DNA from: Limibacillus halophilus
GTDB taxonomy: Bacteria > Pseudomonadota > Alphaproteobacteria > Kiloniellales > CECT-8803
Assembly (NCBI RefSeq): GCF_014191775.1
Contig: NZ_JACHXA010000002.1
Span: 124,001-188,000, forward strand
Reading direction: 5' to 3'
DNA length: 64,000 nt
This document shows, in pieces, positions 52,511-61,661 of this stretch. Below the pieces are notes generated by a model. That model ran no database searches. It was not told where the DNA came from and saw nothing but the letters and a program-made list of their open reading frames with translations. Within the stretch, counting starts at the first letter, position 1. Every line of letters begins with the position of its first letter. The translations under genes and the position numbers were made by a program.

Positions 52511-52990
52511 TCAGGCAATGGTCTCCAGGATCGAGTCGATCATTGATCCATAATTCGCCGCATACCATTCCTCGTCACGCCAATACAGCTGACTGAAATG
52601 GGCAAACGGGTCGTCCTGGCGATACTCGGCAGCGACATGCTCCATAGCAGCTGGGTTGGATGGGCTATAGGCGATAGTCTCAAAAAGTTTCGACTGCAAT
52701 ACTGGATCTTGCCCGAATGCTATATATTTTAATGCGTTCTGTTTTCCTCCCGGACCTCCCTTGATGATTGGCCAGGACACTGGGCAGAGTTGTCCTTGGC
52801 TCCAGTTTATCTTAACCCGACCATCAGTATCCCGAGAGACTAAAGTGGCGCGAGAACTTGTCAGCACGGCCATTGTTATTTCACCATCAAGGAACAATTG
52901 TTGACCTTGGGCGAGACTATCATAGAAGATCGTATCTTCCTGGATCTCTTTGACCTTTTTCGCTGCGCGGGCCATGTCCAGTGGATATAG
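52511..52990 (-). pseudogene. Polyamine-type ABC binding protein, C-terminal fragment cut by an IS
   Basis: The frame is open into the IS end at 52990 without a natural start. It reads LYPLDMARAAKKVKEIQ, then FLDGEITMAVLTSSRATLV, CPVSWPIIKGGPGGKQNALKYIAFG and PFAHFSQLYWRDEEWYAANY. This matches the C-terminal half of PotD-like binding proteins (about 155 of roughly 350 residues). IS copy 5 removed the N-terminal half and signal peptide. An internal ATG at 52975 could be used but the product would not be exported. Confidence 0.8.
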
Positions 52991-53807
52991 GGGGATTGTC
53001 AGAAGAACTTGGGTTGAGAGAACTTGTGCTGCCCCCTACCCTGCGCTCATGACAAAACGCAGCCCATTCCGATACTTCAAAACCAGCCCCGATATCATCC
53101 GCCTGGCTGTTATGATGTATATTCGGTTTCCACTCTCACTTCGGAATGTAGAGGACCTCCTTCACGAGCGCGGGATCGATATCAGCCATGAAACGGTGCG
53201 CTTCTGGTGGAGCCGCTTTGGCCCAATGTTCGCTAACGAAATCCGCAAGCGCCGGATCCAACGCCTGCGGTCAAGCCTCTGGCGATGGCACTTGGACGAG
53301 GTGTTTGTGAAGATCAACGGCGAGATACATTACCTATGGCGCGCCGTGGATCACGAGGGCGAGGTTCTTGAAAGCTTTGTGACAAAGAGACGAGATAAGA
53401 AAGCTGCGTTGAAATTCCTAAGGAAAGCAATGCGTAAGCATGGCCAGCCTAAGATCATTGTGACCGACCGGCTGAGATCCTACGGGGCCGCTATGAAAGA
53501 GGTCGGCAACATCAATCGCCAGGTATGTGGCCGCTGGCTGAACAACCGAGCAGAGAACTCACATCTGCCCTTCCGACGACGAGAGCGCGCGATGCTTCGC
53601 TTCAGGCAGATGCGAAGTTTGCAGCAATTCACCGCCATCCATGCCTCCGTCTACAACCACTTCAACACAGAACGCAGCCTTTCCTCTCGTACCATATTCA
53701 AGCTGAACCGCGCCGCCGCTCTCTCCGAGTGGCGCGGCCTTCTCGCTGCCTGAAGCTCAGCATGTTTGGGGCATACTGAGACTAGTTCGAATTAGTCTGA
53801 CAGCTCC
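52991..53807 (+). mobile_element. IS6-family insertion sequence with the second type of left end (copy 5)
   Basis: The left end GGGGATTGTCAGAAGAACTT belongs to the GTCAGAAGAACTTGGG type, like copy 2. The right end TAGTCTGACAGCTCC is the common type and is followed at once by the left end of copy 6. The element is therefore mosaic. It interrupts the binding-protein gene on its left. Confidence 0.88.
53049..53753 (+). CDS. IS6-family transposase (intact)
   Basis: 234 residues with DDE residues in WHLDEVFVKING, VTDRLRSYG and NNRAENSHLPF. It starts MTKRSPFRYFKTSPDII at 53049; the longer open frame begins within the IS end and the interrupted gene. It carries small differences from the other copies (MRKHGQPKIIV, EVGNINRQVC) that it shares in part with copy 6. 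Confidence 0.95.
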   Translation: MTKRSPFRYFKTSPDIIRLAVMMYIRFPLSLRNVEDLLHERGIDISHETVRFWWSRFGPMFANEIRKRRIQRLRSSLWRWHLDEVFVKINGEIHYLWRAVDHEGEVLESFVTKRRDKKAALKFLRKAMRKHGQPKIIVTDRLRSYGAAMKEVGNINRQVCGRWLNNRAENSHLPFRRRERAMLRFRQMRSLQQFTAIHASVYNHFNTERSLSSRTIFKLNRAAALSEWRGLLAA

Positions 53808-54620
53808 ATTGTCAGAGCAAATCGCCTTGAGCAAGGTCGGGCGATCTCGTAGCGTCCGACCATGACCAAACGCAGCCCCTTTCGTTATTTCAAGACGTCG
53901 CCCGAGATCATCCGCCTGGCGGTCATGATGTACATTCGCTTTCCACTCTCGTTACGGAACGTCGAGGATCTTCTCCACGAGCGCGGGATCGATATCAGCC
54001 ACGAGACGGTGCGCTTCTGGTGGCAGCGGTTCGGCCCAGTGTTCGCCTCAGAGATCCGTAAGCGACGGATCCAGAGCATGCGATCAAGCCTCTGGCGATG
54101 GCATCTGGACGAGGTGTTCGTGAAGATCAATGGCGAAATACATTACCTATGGCGCGCCGTGGATCACGAGGGCGGGGTCCTCGAAAGCTTCGTGACGAAG
54201 AGGCGGAATAAGAAAGCTGCGTTGAAATTCTTAAGAAAAGCAATGCGCAAGCACGGCCAGCCTAGGATCATTGTGACCGACCGGCTGAGATCCTACGGGG
54301 CCGCCATGAAAGAGGTCGGCAACATCAATCGCCAGGTATGTGGCCGCTGGCTGAACAACCGAGCAGAGAACTCGCATCTGCCCTTCCGACGACGGGAGCG
54401 TGCGATGCTTCGCTTCAGGCAGATGCGAAGTTTGCAGCAATTCGCCGCCGTTCATGCCTCCGTCTACAACCTCTTCAACTCAGAACGCGCCCTTTCTTCT
54501 CGAACCATCTTCAAGTTGAACCGTGCCTCTGCACTTGCAGAATGGCGCGGTCTTCTCGCTGTCTGACGCTCGCCACTTCCGAGGCTTACTGAGACTAGTT
54601 CGAATTAGCCTGACAACTCC
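53806..54620 (+). mobile_element. IS6-family insertion sequence, complete (copy 6, tandem with copy 5)
   Basis: Begins CCATTGTCAGAGCAAATCG directly at the end of copy 5 and ends GAATTAGCCTGACAACTCC. Same orientation as copy 5, with no spacer. Its right end supplies the last codons and stop of the LysR gene on the other strand. Confidence 0.9.
53862..54566 (+). CDS. IS6-family transposase (intact)
   Basis: A 234-residue DDE transposase. The catalytic Asp in WHLDEVFVKING, the second Asp in VTDRLRSYG and the Glu in NNRAENSHLPF are present. Like copy 5 it has the EVGNINRQVC stretch, while its 3' end (SERALSSRTIFKLNRASALAEWRG) is closer to the defective copy 4. This patchwork suggests recombination among copies. 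Confidence 0.95.
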   Translation: MTKRSPFRYFKTSPEIIRLAVMMYIRFPLSLRNVEDLLHERGIDISHETVRFWWQRFGPVFASEIRKRRIQSMRSSLWRWHLDEVFVKINGEIHYLWRAVDHEGGVLESFVTKRRNKKAALKFLRKAMRKHGQPRIIVTDRLRSYGAAMKEVGNINRQVCGRWLNNRAENSHLPFRRRERAMLRFRQMRSLQQFAAVHASVYNLFNSERALSSRTIFKLNRASALAEWRGLLAV

Positions 54621-55560
54621 CGTCAGGGTAGTCGATCCAACGGACCCCATTAGGAATTTTGAACTTTGATCTTGGGCCTCGCCGGAGCAAGTCCATCAGG
54701 AAGGTCGATGCGGGCGGCATCGGGGTTTCCGGATCGTAAATAAGATAGATATTCCGTTCGACCACAGGATTGCTCAACGGCATCCCGCGGTATTCGCAGA
54801 ACTGCATCATTGGCAGAACAAGGCTCGGCACCACAGAGATTCCGAGGTCTGATGATACCAGACCGGCAACCGTCCCGATGTCTCGTGCCTTTGTGATATT
54901 GCCAAGGCTGACGTCCGCGGAACGAAGGCCTTGTTCGACCACTTCGAAGATGCTGCTGGACAACGCGAAAGAGACAAAATCTTCGCCCTCAATATCTCGC
55001 CATTCGATTGAGCGCTTCGATGCGAATCGATGCCTGGAGGAGCAAATGCACGTCAGGGTATCGGCTGCAATCTTCTCGCAAATCAGGCGCCCTTTTTTCC
55101 TTGGAAGGGACGTGATGCCAAAATCCACACGTCCCTGCATCACGCTGTCAACAACTTCACCGGCAAAGCCATCTTCCAGAGAGACTCGGACATTCGGCCT
55201 GAGCGACTGGAATTCGAAAATGACAGGGGGGAGCAGTATTGATGCCACAGAGGACAAAGCCGCGAGGCTGACCGTACCGCTCAGGCCCTCACGATAGTGC
55301 TGGAAACGCAAGAACGCGCCATCGAAGGAAGCGATAGCCTCTCGCGCGTTAAGCAAGAGCTGCTCGCCCGCTGCGGTCAGTGACACCCGTCGTGTCGTGC
55401 GGTCGAACAAACTGACAGCGAGCTCGTCCTCAATTTCCTTGATCGTCCGGCTCAAAGCTGACTGAGCGAGGTTCACTTGCCGTGAAGCGGCCGAATAGCC
55501 CCCGCAGTCAGCAACCGCGACGAATGCCCGCAGATGTCGTAGAGAAAGATTTATGTCCAT
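54595..55560 (-). CDS. LysR-family regulator, C-terminus completed by an IS end
   Basis: A 321-residue LysR regulator. The N-terminal helix-turn-helix is in LSLRHLRAFVAVADCGGYSAASRQVNLAQSALSRTIKEIEDEL. The effector domain follows (SGTVSLAALSSVASILLPPVI). The final residues GSCQANSN and the TAG stop come from the right end of IS copy 6. The native C-terminus is thus slightly altered, but the effector domain seems complete. The ATG at 55560 faces the crotonase gene, which it probably controls. Confidence 0.88.
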   Translation of the reverse strand: MDINLSLRHLRAFVAVADCGGYSAASRQVNLAQSALSRTIKEIEDELAVSLFDRTTRRVSLTAAGEQLLLNAREAIASFDGAFLRFQHYREGLSGTVSLAALSSVASILLPPVIFEFQSLRPNVRVSLEDGFAGEVVDSVMQGRVDFGITSLPRKKGRLICEKIAADTLTCICSSRHRFASKRSIEWRDIEGEDFVSFALSSSIFEVVEQGLRSADVSLGNITKARDIGTVAGLVSSDLGISVVPSLVLPMMQFCEYRGMPLSNPVVERNIYLIYDPETPMPPASTFLMDLLRRGPRSKFKIPNGVRWIDYPDGSCQANSN

Positions 55561-55595
55561 TTGCGATTGATTGTTATCGAAATAATGTTGGACGG

Positions 55596-55622
55596 GCAAC
55601 AAAATCTTCGCAAAATTGTTGC
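55596..55622. promoter_or_regulatory. Possible LysR binding site
   Basis: GCAACAA (55596-55602) and TTGTTGC (55616-55622) form a 7-bp dyad over 13 nt in the 84-bp gap between the LysR and crotonase starts. A second dyad, TTAT-CGAA-ATAA, lies at 55573-55584. Dyads of this kind in the divergent gap fit LysR autoregulation and activation, but no box is proven. Confidence 0.4.
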
Positions 55623-55644
55623 AAATTCCAAACGAGAGTCACTC

Positions 55645-56418
55645 ATGTCCGAAGTTCTCACGACCCTTGATGGGCAAGTTCTGCGCATCGTCTTTAACCG
55701 CCCCGAGCGCATGAACGCCGTAAACGAGGCGCTCTACCAGCAAACTCTGGATGCCCTGACCCTGGCTGACGAAAATCCCGACGTGCGCTGCGTAGTGCTG
55801 TCCGGCAACGGTCGCGCCTTCTGTGCCGGTGCGGATCTGAAAGCCCATAAGTCGGGGGAACGGACCCGCGAACAGCGCGAAGCCTATATCATGCTTGGCC
55901 AGGGTGTTTGCGAGAAAATCCAGCGCCTGAAAAGGCCTGTGATTGCCGAGGTTCATGGCTACGCCATCGGCGGCGGGGCCGAGATCGCGACGTCTGCCGA
56001 CTTCCTGGTCATGGCCGAAGACGCGCAAATGTCCTTCCCTGAGGTGTCGATTGGCACCTATATCGGCGGGGGCGTCAGTGAACGGCTGCCCCGCCTCGTC
56101 GGTTTGCGGAACGCGACGCGACTTCTTCTGCAGGGCAACCGGTTCACCGGCAAGGAATGCCTGGACATGGGGTTGGTCAACTTCGCTCCCGCGCTTGACG
56201 ATCTGAAAGCCACGACCCAGAAACTGGTCGACATCCTGGTAAAGAACGCGCCCCTGCCAATGGCCAGGCTGAAAGGTGCCATCAACTTCCCCGATGCACC
56301 GGAACGGCTTTTCCGACAGGAAGCGGATGATCTTCTCCAGATCATGGAAAGCCGTGACTGGGCGGAAGGCGTGACAGCGTTCGCTGAACGGCGGGCCCCG
56401 GTTTTCGAGGGCAAATAA
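55645..56418 (+). CDS. Enoyl-CoA hydratase/isomerase family protein (crotonase)
   Basis: A 257-residue crotonase-fold enzyme acting on a CoA thioester. The oxyanion-hole segments are GNGRAFCAGADLKAHKSG and VHGYAIGGGAEIATSADFLV. At the usual first catalytic Glu the sequence reads MSFPEVSIGTYIGGGVSERLPRLVG. The ATG at 55645 replaces a 28-codon longer frame that covers the divergent promoter region. It lies 2 nt before the acyl-CoA synthetase gene, so it probably acts on the CoA ester made by it. Confidence 0.9.
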   Translation: MSEVLTTLDGQVLRIVFNRPERMNAVNEALYQQTLDALTLADENPDVRCVVLSGNGRAFCAGADLKAHKSGERTREQREAYIMLGQGVCEKIQRLKRPVIAEVHGYAIGGGAEIATSADFLVMAEDAQMSFPEVSIGTYIGGGVSERLPRLVGLRNATRLLLQGNRFTGKECLDMGLVNFAPALDDLKATTQKLVDILVKNAPLPMARLKGAINFPDAPERLFRQEADDLLQIMESRDWAEGVTAFAERRAPVFEGK

Positions 56419-56420
56419 CC

Positions 56421-58613
56421 ATGGCTCTGGGAACACTCGAGGACGACGCCACGGCGGCGGTGCCGGGCATCGATAAAGCCGACGGGCGACCCGCCCCGAC
56501 TGCGGGCGGCCGAACCGCGCTCGACCGACTAGTCGAACCGCATTCGGTGGCGATTGTTGGCGCTTCGGCCAATCCAGACAAGCGCGGGTATCAAATCATC
56601 AAGGCGCTGAAGAAGGCCGGGTATGCCCATGCGATCTATCCAGTCAATCCGCGTGGTGGGTCGATTCTCGACGTTCCTGTCGTCACCTCCATTGCCGAGC
56701 TTCCCGATCAGGTGGATGTAGCTGTCATCGTGCGTCCGGCAGAAGAAGTGGCTGACATTCTGATCGAATGTGGGCAGCGCGGTGTCGCCGGTGCAGTCGT
56801 GCTAGCCCACGGTTTCCGTGAGCGCGGAGACCAAGGGGCGGAGGCCGAGCGGCAATTGCAGGCCGCGCTCGTGGAAAGCGGTGTCCGCATCATCGGGCCG
56901 AATACCTCGGGCATGCTGAACTGCACCGTCCTTGCGGACCTGATCGGATTGCCGGAGTTGCCGCCGGCCGGGCCGGTCAGCGTTCTGACCCAGAGCGGCA
57001 ACATGATCCTGTCGGTGGTCGAGGACAACCGGTCGATCAACGGTCCGGGCTTCGACCTGATCGCCGGGCTCGGCAACCAGTCCGACGCGGGCTATGCCGA
57101 ACTGATCGGGACGCTCTCTGCCCGCGATGCGACGCGCGCCATTGCAATCTACAGCGAAGGGTTTCCCGATGGCCGAGGGTTCCTCGATGCGGCCGATCGC
57201 GTTGCCCGGACTTGTCCGATCGTCATGCTGCGCGGTGGCCGGTCGGCCGAAGGACAGAAAGCTGCGCTGTCGCATACCGGCTCGATTGCCGGAGCGGACG
57301 CGGTGGCGACAAGCGTTCTTCGGCAAAAGGGTGTGACCCTTGTTGACCGGTCGGACGAACTTCTGCCGGTTGCAGCGCTTCTGGCAACGGCCAAGCTGCC
57401 GGATGTCGGCAAGGGCGTGGTAGTCCTGGCCGACGGCGGCGGGCACGCCACACTGGCCGTCGATGCGCTGTCGCGCGCAGGTTTGCCCCTGTCCGACCTG
57501 TCAGACGCCACGCAGGCCAGGCTGCGCGCGGTACTGGGGCTAGGGGCCAGCGTCGGCAACCCGATCGACGTGGCGAGCGCGGCGGATGCCTATGCGGACG
57601 TCTTCGCCGATTGCATCGAGATCCTTGCCGAAGATCCCTCCGTCGGGCTTGTCCTCGTGAACGGGCTGTTCGGTGCGTACCATATCCGGTTCGACGATTC
57701 GTTCCTGCCCGCCGAGGACAAGGCCGCCGAACGACTGGTGGCGGTTCAGAAGGCCATCAACGTGCCGCTGGTGTTCCACAGCTGCTACGCGGACCGCAAG
57801 CCGGACAATCATGACACGCTGCGCCGCGGCGACATCCAGGTTTTTCCGTCGATCGACGTGGCTGTCGCAGGGGCAAGTGCGCTCTATAAGCGAGCGCAAT
57901 GGCTTGCTCAGACTTTCGGGGACGCGCCGGAACGCGCCGGCGGGACCAACCGAGTTCAGGTTCCCGGCGGCCTTTTGCCGGAAAGTGTCGCGCGCCGGGT
58001 CCTGCAGGGGCTCGGGGTGTCGACAGGCACTTGGTCGGCCGCGACGGATGCCGCGTCGGTCAGGGCTGCAATCGCAGATATCGGGACGGCTTGCGCAGTC
58101 AAGGTCGACAGTAGCAAGGTCGTTCACAAGTCGGACGTCGGCGGCGTGCACCTTGGTGTCACGGTCGAGACGGCGGCAGATGTCGCAAACCAGATCAGCG
58201 AGTCCATGGCCGGCCAAACCCCGCCCGTCATCGACTTCGGCTATCTGGTCGCCCCAATGGTCAAGAGCGGTGTCGAACTGTTCGTCGGCGCGATCAACGA
58301 CCCGGTGTTCGGGCCTGTCGTTCTGTTTGGCACGGGCGGCGTTCTGGTCGAGGCGGCCGATGACGTGGCCTTCCGAGCGGCACCGATCACACCGGCCGAG
58401 GCCATGTGCATGATTGCGGAGACGCGGGTGTCGAAGTTGCTCGACGGATTCCGCAGTTTCGAAAAGGTGGATACCGCCGAACTAGCGGCCTTCATCGCGT
58501 CAGTGTCCGAGGCTGTTTCCAGATTGGACGGCCTTTCCGAACTCGACATCAATCCGGTCATTGCGAGCCGCGACGCCATCCATCCAGTCGACGTCCGGCT
58601 GGTCGGTAAATAG
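56421..58613 (+). CDS. NDP-forming acyl-CoA synthetase
   Basis: A 730-residue fused-domain enzyme of the ADP-forming acetyl-CoA synthetase family. A CoA-binding Rossmann domain (SVAIVGASANPDKRGYQIIKAL) is followed by succinyl-CoA-ligase-like domains with the phosphohistidine motif AALSHTGSIAGADAV (His about 281). The ATP-grasp domain is C-terminal (CAVKVDSSKVVHKSDVGGVHLGV). It would convert an imported carboxylate, CoA and ATP to acyl-CoA. The first 35 residues are variable. The TRAP importer genes follow. Confidence 0.92.
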   Translation: MALGTLEDDATAAVPGIDKADGRPAPTAGGRTALDRLVEPHSVAIVGASANPDKRGYQIIKALKKAGYAHAIYPVNPRGGSILDVPVVTSIAELPDQVDVAVIVRPAEEVADILIECGQRGVAGAVVLAHGFRERGDQGAEAERQLQAALVESGVRIIGPNTSGMLNCTVLADLIGLPELPPAGPVSVLTQSGNMILSVVEDNRSINGPGFDLIAGLGNQSDAGYAELIGTLSARDATRAIAIYSEGFPDGRGFLDAADRVARTCPIVMLRGGRSAEGQKAALSHTGSIAGADAVATSVLRQKGVTLVDRSDELLPVAALLATAKLPDVGKGVVVLADGGGHATLAVDALSRAGLPLSDLSDATQARLRAVLGLGASVGNPIDVASAADAYADVFADCIEILAEDPSVGLVLVNGLFGAYHIRFDDSFLPAEDKAAERLVAVQKAINVPLVFHSCYADRKPDNHDTLRRGDIQVFPSIDVAVAGASALYKRAQWLAQTFGDAPERAGGTNRVQVPGGLLPESVARRVLQGLGVSTGTWSAATDAASVRAAIADIGTACAVKVDSSKVVHKSDVGGVHLGVTVETAADVANQISESMAGQTPPVIDFGYLVAPMVKSGVELFVGAINDPVFGPVVLFGTGGVLVEAADDVAFRAAPITPAEAMCMIAETRVSKLLDGFRSFEKVDTAELAAFIASVSEAVSRLDGLSELDINPVIASRDAIHPVDVRLVGK

Positions 58614-58640
58614 CAACCAATCCTAACAGGGAGTACTGAA

Positions 58641-59606
58641 ATGACGAAACAACTTGGCCTCGGCGCAGCACTTCTAAGCGCAACCATTGCGGTCGCGGCA
58701 CCCGCGAGCGCCCAGTCGGATTATCGGACTGACCTTCAACTGGGCACCGCCCAGCCTGGCGGTAGCTATTTCGCCCTTGGCGCCGAATACGCCTCGATCT
58801 TCGAGGCCGACATTCCGGGCACCAAGGTGGCCTCGGTCGAGACGGGCGGTTCGGTCGACAACCTCATCCGTATCGGCAAGGGCGAAATCCAGCTTGGCCT
58901 GGCGCAGGCGACCACGGCCTACGCTGTCTTCGAGGGCAAAGGTAAATTCGAGGGCGCCAAGGTTGACAATGTCCGCCTTCTGGGCTGCCTCGAACCCTAT
59001 GCTCTGCATATCATCACGCGCGAAGGGTCCGGCATCACCAGCCTGAAGGATGCAACCGGCCGTCGGGTAGCGATTGGCTCTCCTGGATCGGCGAACCAGC
59101 TCGCATCGCTGGCGGTCCTGGCGGCCAATGGCCTGGCCGAAGGGTCCTACACCGCGCTTGCCGAAGGGTCGAATGACGCGCGCGACAAGCTCCAGGATGG
59201 CAACGTAGACGTCGTGATCGACATGCAGACGATTCCCTACGCCGGTCTTCTGCAGGTCCAGGCTTCCATCGGTGATGCCAAACTGCTGCCGATCGAGCCC
59301 GACGCGATGTCCAAGCTCCTGTCCGAAACCAAGTTTGCTGAATTTGCCATTCCGGGCGCGGCCTACGACTTCACCTCGGAAGACGTCCCGACCATTTCCG
59401 ACTGGTCCTGCCTGTTTGCGTCAGAAACCCAGGTCAGCCCGGAGCTGGCTTACGACATCACCAAGTCGGTCTACGAAAGCAACGGGAAGCTGACGCTGAA
59501 GTCCAAGGACAATATCTCGATCAACAACGCGCTGCTGGCGAAAGGGCCGCTGCCGCTGCATTCCGGCGCGCAGAAATACTACGACGAAAAGGGCGTTTCG
59601 AAGTAA
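58641..59606 (+). CDS. TRAP transporter substrate-binding protein, TAXI family
   Basis: A 321-residue periplasmic protein. The signal peptide is GLGAALLSATIAVAAPASAQ. The TAXI pattern is LQLGTAQPGGSYFALGAEYASIFE, then VETGGSVDNLIRIGKGEIQLGLAQ and GRRVAIGSPGSANQLASLAVL. It captures a carboxylate for the fused permease encoded downstream. It has a GGGAG ribosome site. A 13-bp hairpin follows the gene. Confidence 0.94.
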   Translation: MTKQLGLGAALLSATIAVAAPASAQSDYRTDLQLGTAQPGGSYFALGAEYASIFEADIPGTKVASVETGGSVDNLIRIGKGEIQLGLAQATTAYAVFEGKGKFEGAKVDNVRLLGCLEPYALHIITREGSGITSLKDATGRRVAIGSPGSANQLASLAVLAANGLAEGSYTALAEGSNDARDKLQDGNVDVVIDMQTIPYAGLLQVQASIGDAKLLPIEPDAMSKLLSETKFAEFAIPGAAYDFTSEDVPTISDWSCLFASETQVSPELAYDITKSVYESNGKLTLKSKDNISINNALLAKGPLPLHSGAQKYYDEKGVSK

Positions 59607-59614
59607 AAGCCCGC

Positions 59615-59647
59615 GCGACGGACGGCCTGCACACGGCCGTCCGTCGC
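59615..59647 (+). terminator. Strong stem-loop between the TAXI binding protein and the TRAP permease
   Basis: A 13-bp perfect stem (59615-59627 with 59635-59647, core GACGGACGGCC) around a 7-nt loop TGCACAC, 9 nt after the binding-protein stop. No T-run follows. It probably stabilises binding-protein mRNA or reduces read-through into the permease gene. Confidence 0.6.
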
Positions 59648-59738
59648 CATCGCCCTGGCGCCGGCGTCACGAGGTCCGGCTTTAAAGACCCGGTTCGCCG
59701 TATGGAAAGCGCCGGATAAATCCACCAGGGAAGCAGCC

Positions 59739-61637
59739 ATGCAAACTTCACGACCCGAGCGTCCGGGATTCAAGGCCAAAGTGTTACAATGGTCGGTGAT
59801 CCTGTTGGGCAGCGGATTGACGCTTTTTCAGCTCTATACCGGCCTCTACGGGACCTATGTTTCGCAGATCCAGGGTGCAATTCACGTCGGTTTGGCAGTC
59901 TCCCTCGTCTTCATGCTATTTCCGTTCTCGCCCGGCGCCGATGCACGGCGGAGGCCGTCCTGGTTAGACTTCATGCTGGCGTTGGTCGCCTTGGCGGTGA
60001 ACACGTATATCATCTTCAACTATGACCGGCTCGTCACGCGTGCGCTGATCATCGGATACTCCGAAACAGATTTCCTCGTAGCGCTGACCGGGATAGTTCT
60101 TGTCCTCGAGGCGACACGGCGCTGCGTCGGATTGCCGATCGTCCTGATTGCGATCGTGGCCATTCTCTACTCCGTCTATGGCAACTTCGCGCCGGTCTTC
60201 GCGCATCCCGGCATCTCGTGGGAAAGGATGGTTACCGACGCCTATCTGACGACCAGTGGTGTGTTCGGAACCCCGATCCAGGTGTCCTCAACCTACATCT
60301 ATCTCTTCCTGCTGTTCGGCGTGATTCTCGTCAAAACCAACATCGGAGAGTTCTTCGGTGATCTCGCCTTCCTTGCCACGGGGCGTTTCACGGGCGGGAC
60401 CGCGAAGGCAGCCGTCTTCGCCAGCGCTTTGCAGGGCATGGTGTCGGGCAGCTCGATTTCCAACACGGTTGCCTCCGGATCCTTCACGATCCCGATGATG
60501 AAGCGCGCAGGTTTCAAGCCCGAATTCGCCGGCGCGACCGAAGCCTCCGCCTCGACAGGCGGCCAGATCATGCCGCCGGTCATGGGGGCTGCGGCCTTCA
60601 TCATGGCCGCCTACACGGGTGTGGCCTATAATGACATCATGGTCATGGCGGCCGTTCCAGCGCTCCTTTATTTCATCGGCGTCTTTGCGGCTGTTCACTT
60701 CTTCGCTGCCAAGATGAAGATCGGCGGCCTGTCGCGGCAGGAGCTGCCGGACAGCCGCGAAATCCGGAAGAACCTACATCTCATCATCCCTCTCGTCGCA
60801 ATCGTAGGGTGCCTGCTAATCGGTCGCACGGCGACGTTCGCGGCCTTCACCGGGATCATTGCGGCGCTTCTCGTTAGCATAGTTCGGAAAAAAACCCGGC
60901 TCAGTCTGAAGGAACTCCTAAGTCTCGGCGAAGAAGGAGCGCGTACCGCACTTCCCGTCATCGCAGCCTGCGCCACAGCTGGGATTATCGCGGGAACAGT
61001 TACGAAGACCGGTCTGGGTGCCGGTATTTCCAAGGATGTCCTTGCCTTATCGGGTGGAGCTTTCCTTCCGGTGCTGCTGCTAACGATGCTGGCCTCCTTC
61101 GTGCTCGGGATGGGACTGCCGACAACGGCGAACTACATCGTGACCGCATCGATCGCTGCACCGATCCTAGTGAACAACTTCGACATACCGGTTATCTCTG
61201 CACATCTCTTCGTATTTTATTTCGGCGTGTTGGCCGACATCACGCCGCCCGTCTGCCTTGCGGCCTACGCAGCGGCCGGCATCGCAAAGGCCAATCCCAT
61301 GAAGACGGGCCTCTATGCCTTTGTCATCGCGATCAGCGGCTTCATCGTTCCTTTCGTCATAGTTACTCAACCGGCCATGATTTTGGTGGATGCGACCGTC
61401 ACAAGCTTCCTGACGGCCTTGCTGACGACGATCGCCGGGCTGATTTTCGTGAGCGCCGGGTTGATGGGATACTTCCTCCGCCCACTTGGTCTTATCGGAC
61501 GCGCGGTATTCATTTTTTCCGGTATTCTTGCGATTGTACCCGACCTCTGGTTGAGTGCGATCGGTATCGGAATTGTGGCTGTTCACGAAATCGCCGGACA
61601 CCTGCGCGCGTCCCACAGCGCTACAGGTTCAACTTGA
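59739..61637 (+). CDS. TRAP transporter fused permease (4TM/12TM, TAXI associated)
   Basis: A 632-residue inner-membrane protein in which the small (DctQ-like, about 4 helices, residues 15-165) and large (DctM-like) subunits are fused. Family motifs are GEFFGDLAFLATGRFTGGTAKAAVFASALQGMVSGSSISNTVASGSFTIPMMKRAGF, EASASTGGQIMPPVMGAAAFIMA, and MLASFVLGMGLPTTANYIVTA. It imports a carboxylate with an ion gradient. The gene ends 25 nt before IS copy 7. Confidence 0.95.
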   Translation: MQTSRPERPGFKAKVLQWSVILLGSGLTLFQLYTGLYGTYVSQIQGAIHVGLAVSLVFMLFPFSPGADARRRPSWLDFMLALVALAVNTYIIFNYDRLVTRALIIGYSETDFLVALTGIVLVLEATRRCVGLPIVLIAIVAILYSVYGNFAPVFAHPGISWERMVTDAYLTTSGVFGTPIQVSSTYIYLFLLFGVILVKTNIGEFFGDLAFLATGRFTGGTAKAAVFASALQGMVSGSSISNTVASGSFTIPMMKRAGFKPEFAGATEASASTGGQIMPPVMGAAAFIMAAYTGVAYNDIMVMAAVPALLYFIGVFAAVHFFAAKMKIGGLSRQELPDSREIRKNLHLIIPLVAIVGCLLIGRTATFAAFTGIIAALLVSIVRKKTRLSLKELLSLGEEGARTALPVIAACATAGIIAGTVTKTGLGAGISKDVLALSGGAFLPVLLLTMLASFVLGMGLPTTANYIVTASIAAPILVNNFDIPVISAHLFVFYFGVLADITPPVCLAAYAAAGIAKANPMKTGLYAFVIAISGFIVPFVIVTQPAMILVDATVTSFLTALLTTIAGLIFVSAGLMGYFLRPLGLIGRAVFIFSGILAIVPDLWLSAIGIGIVAVHEIAGHLRASHSATGST

Positions 61638-61661
61638 AATTTACCCTGTTCGCAATCCTGA

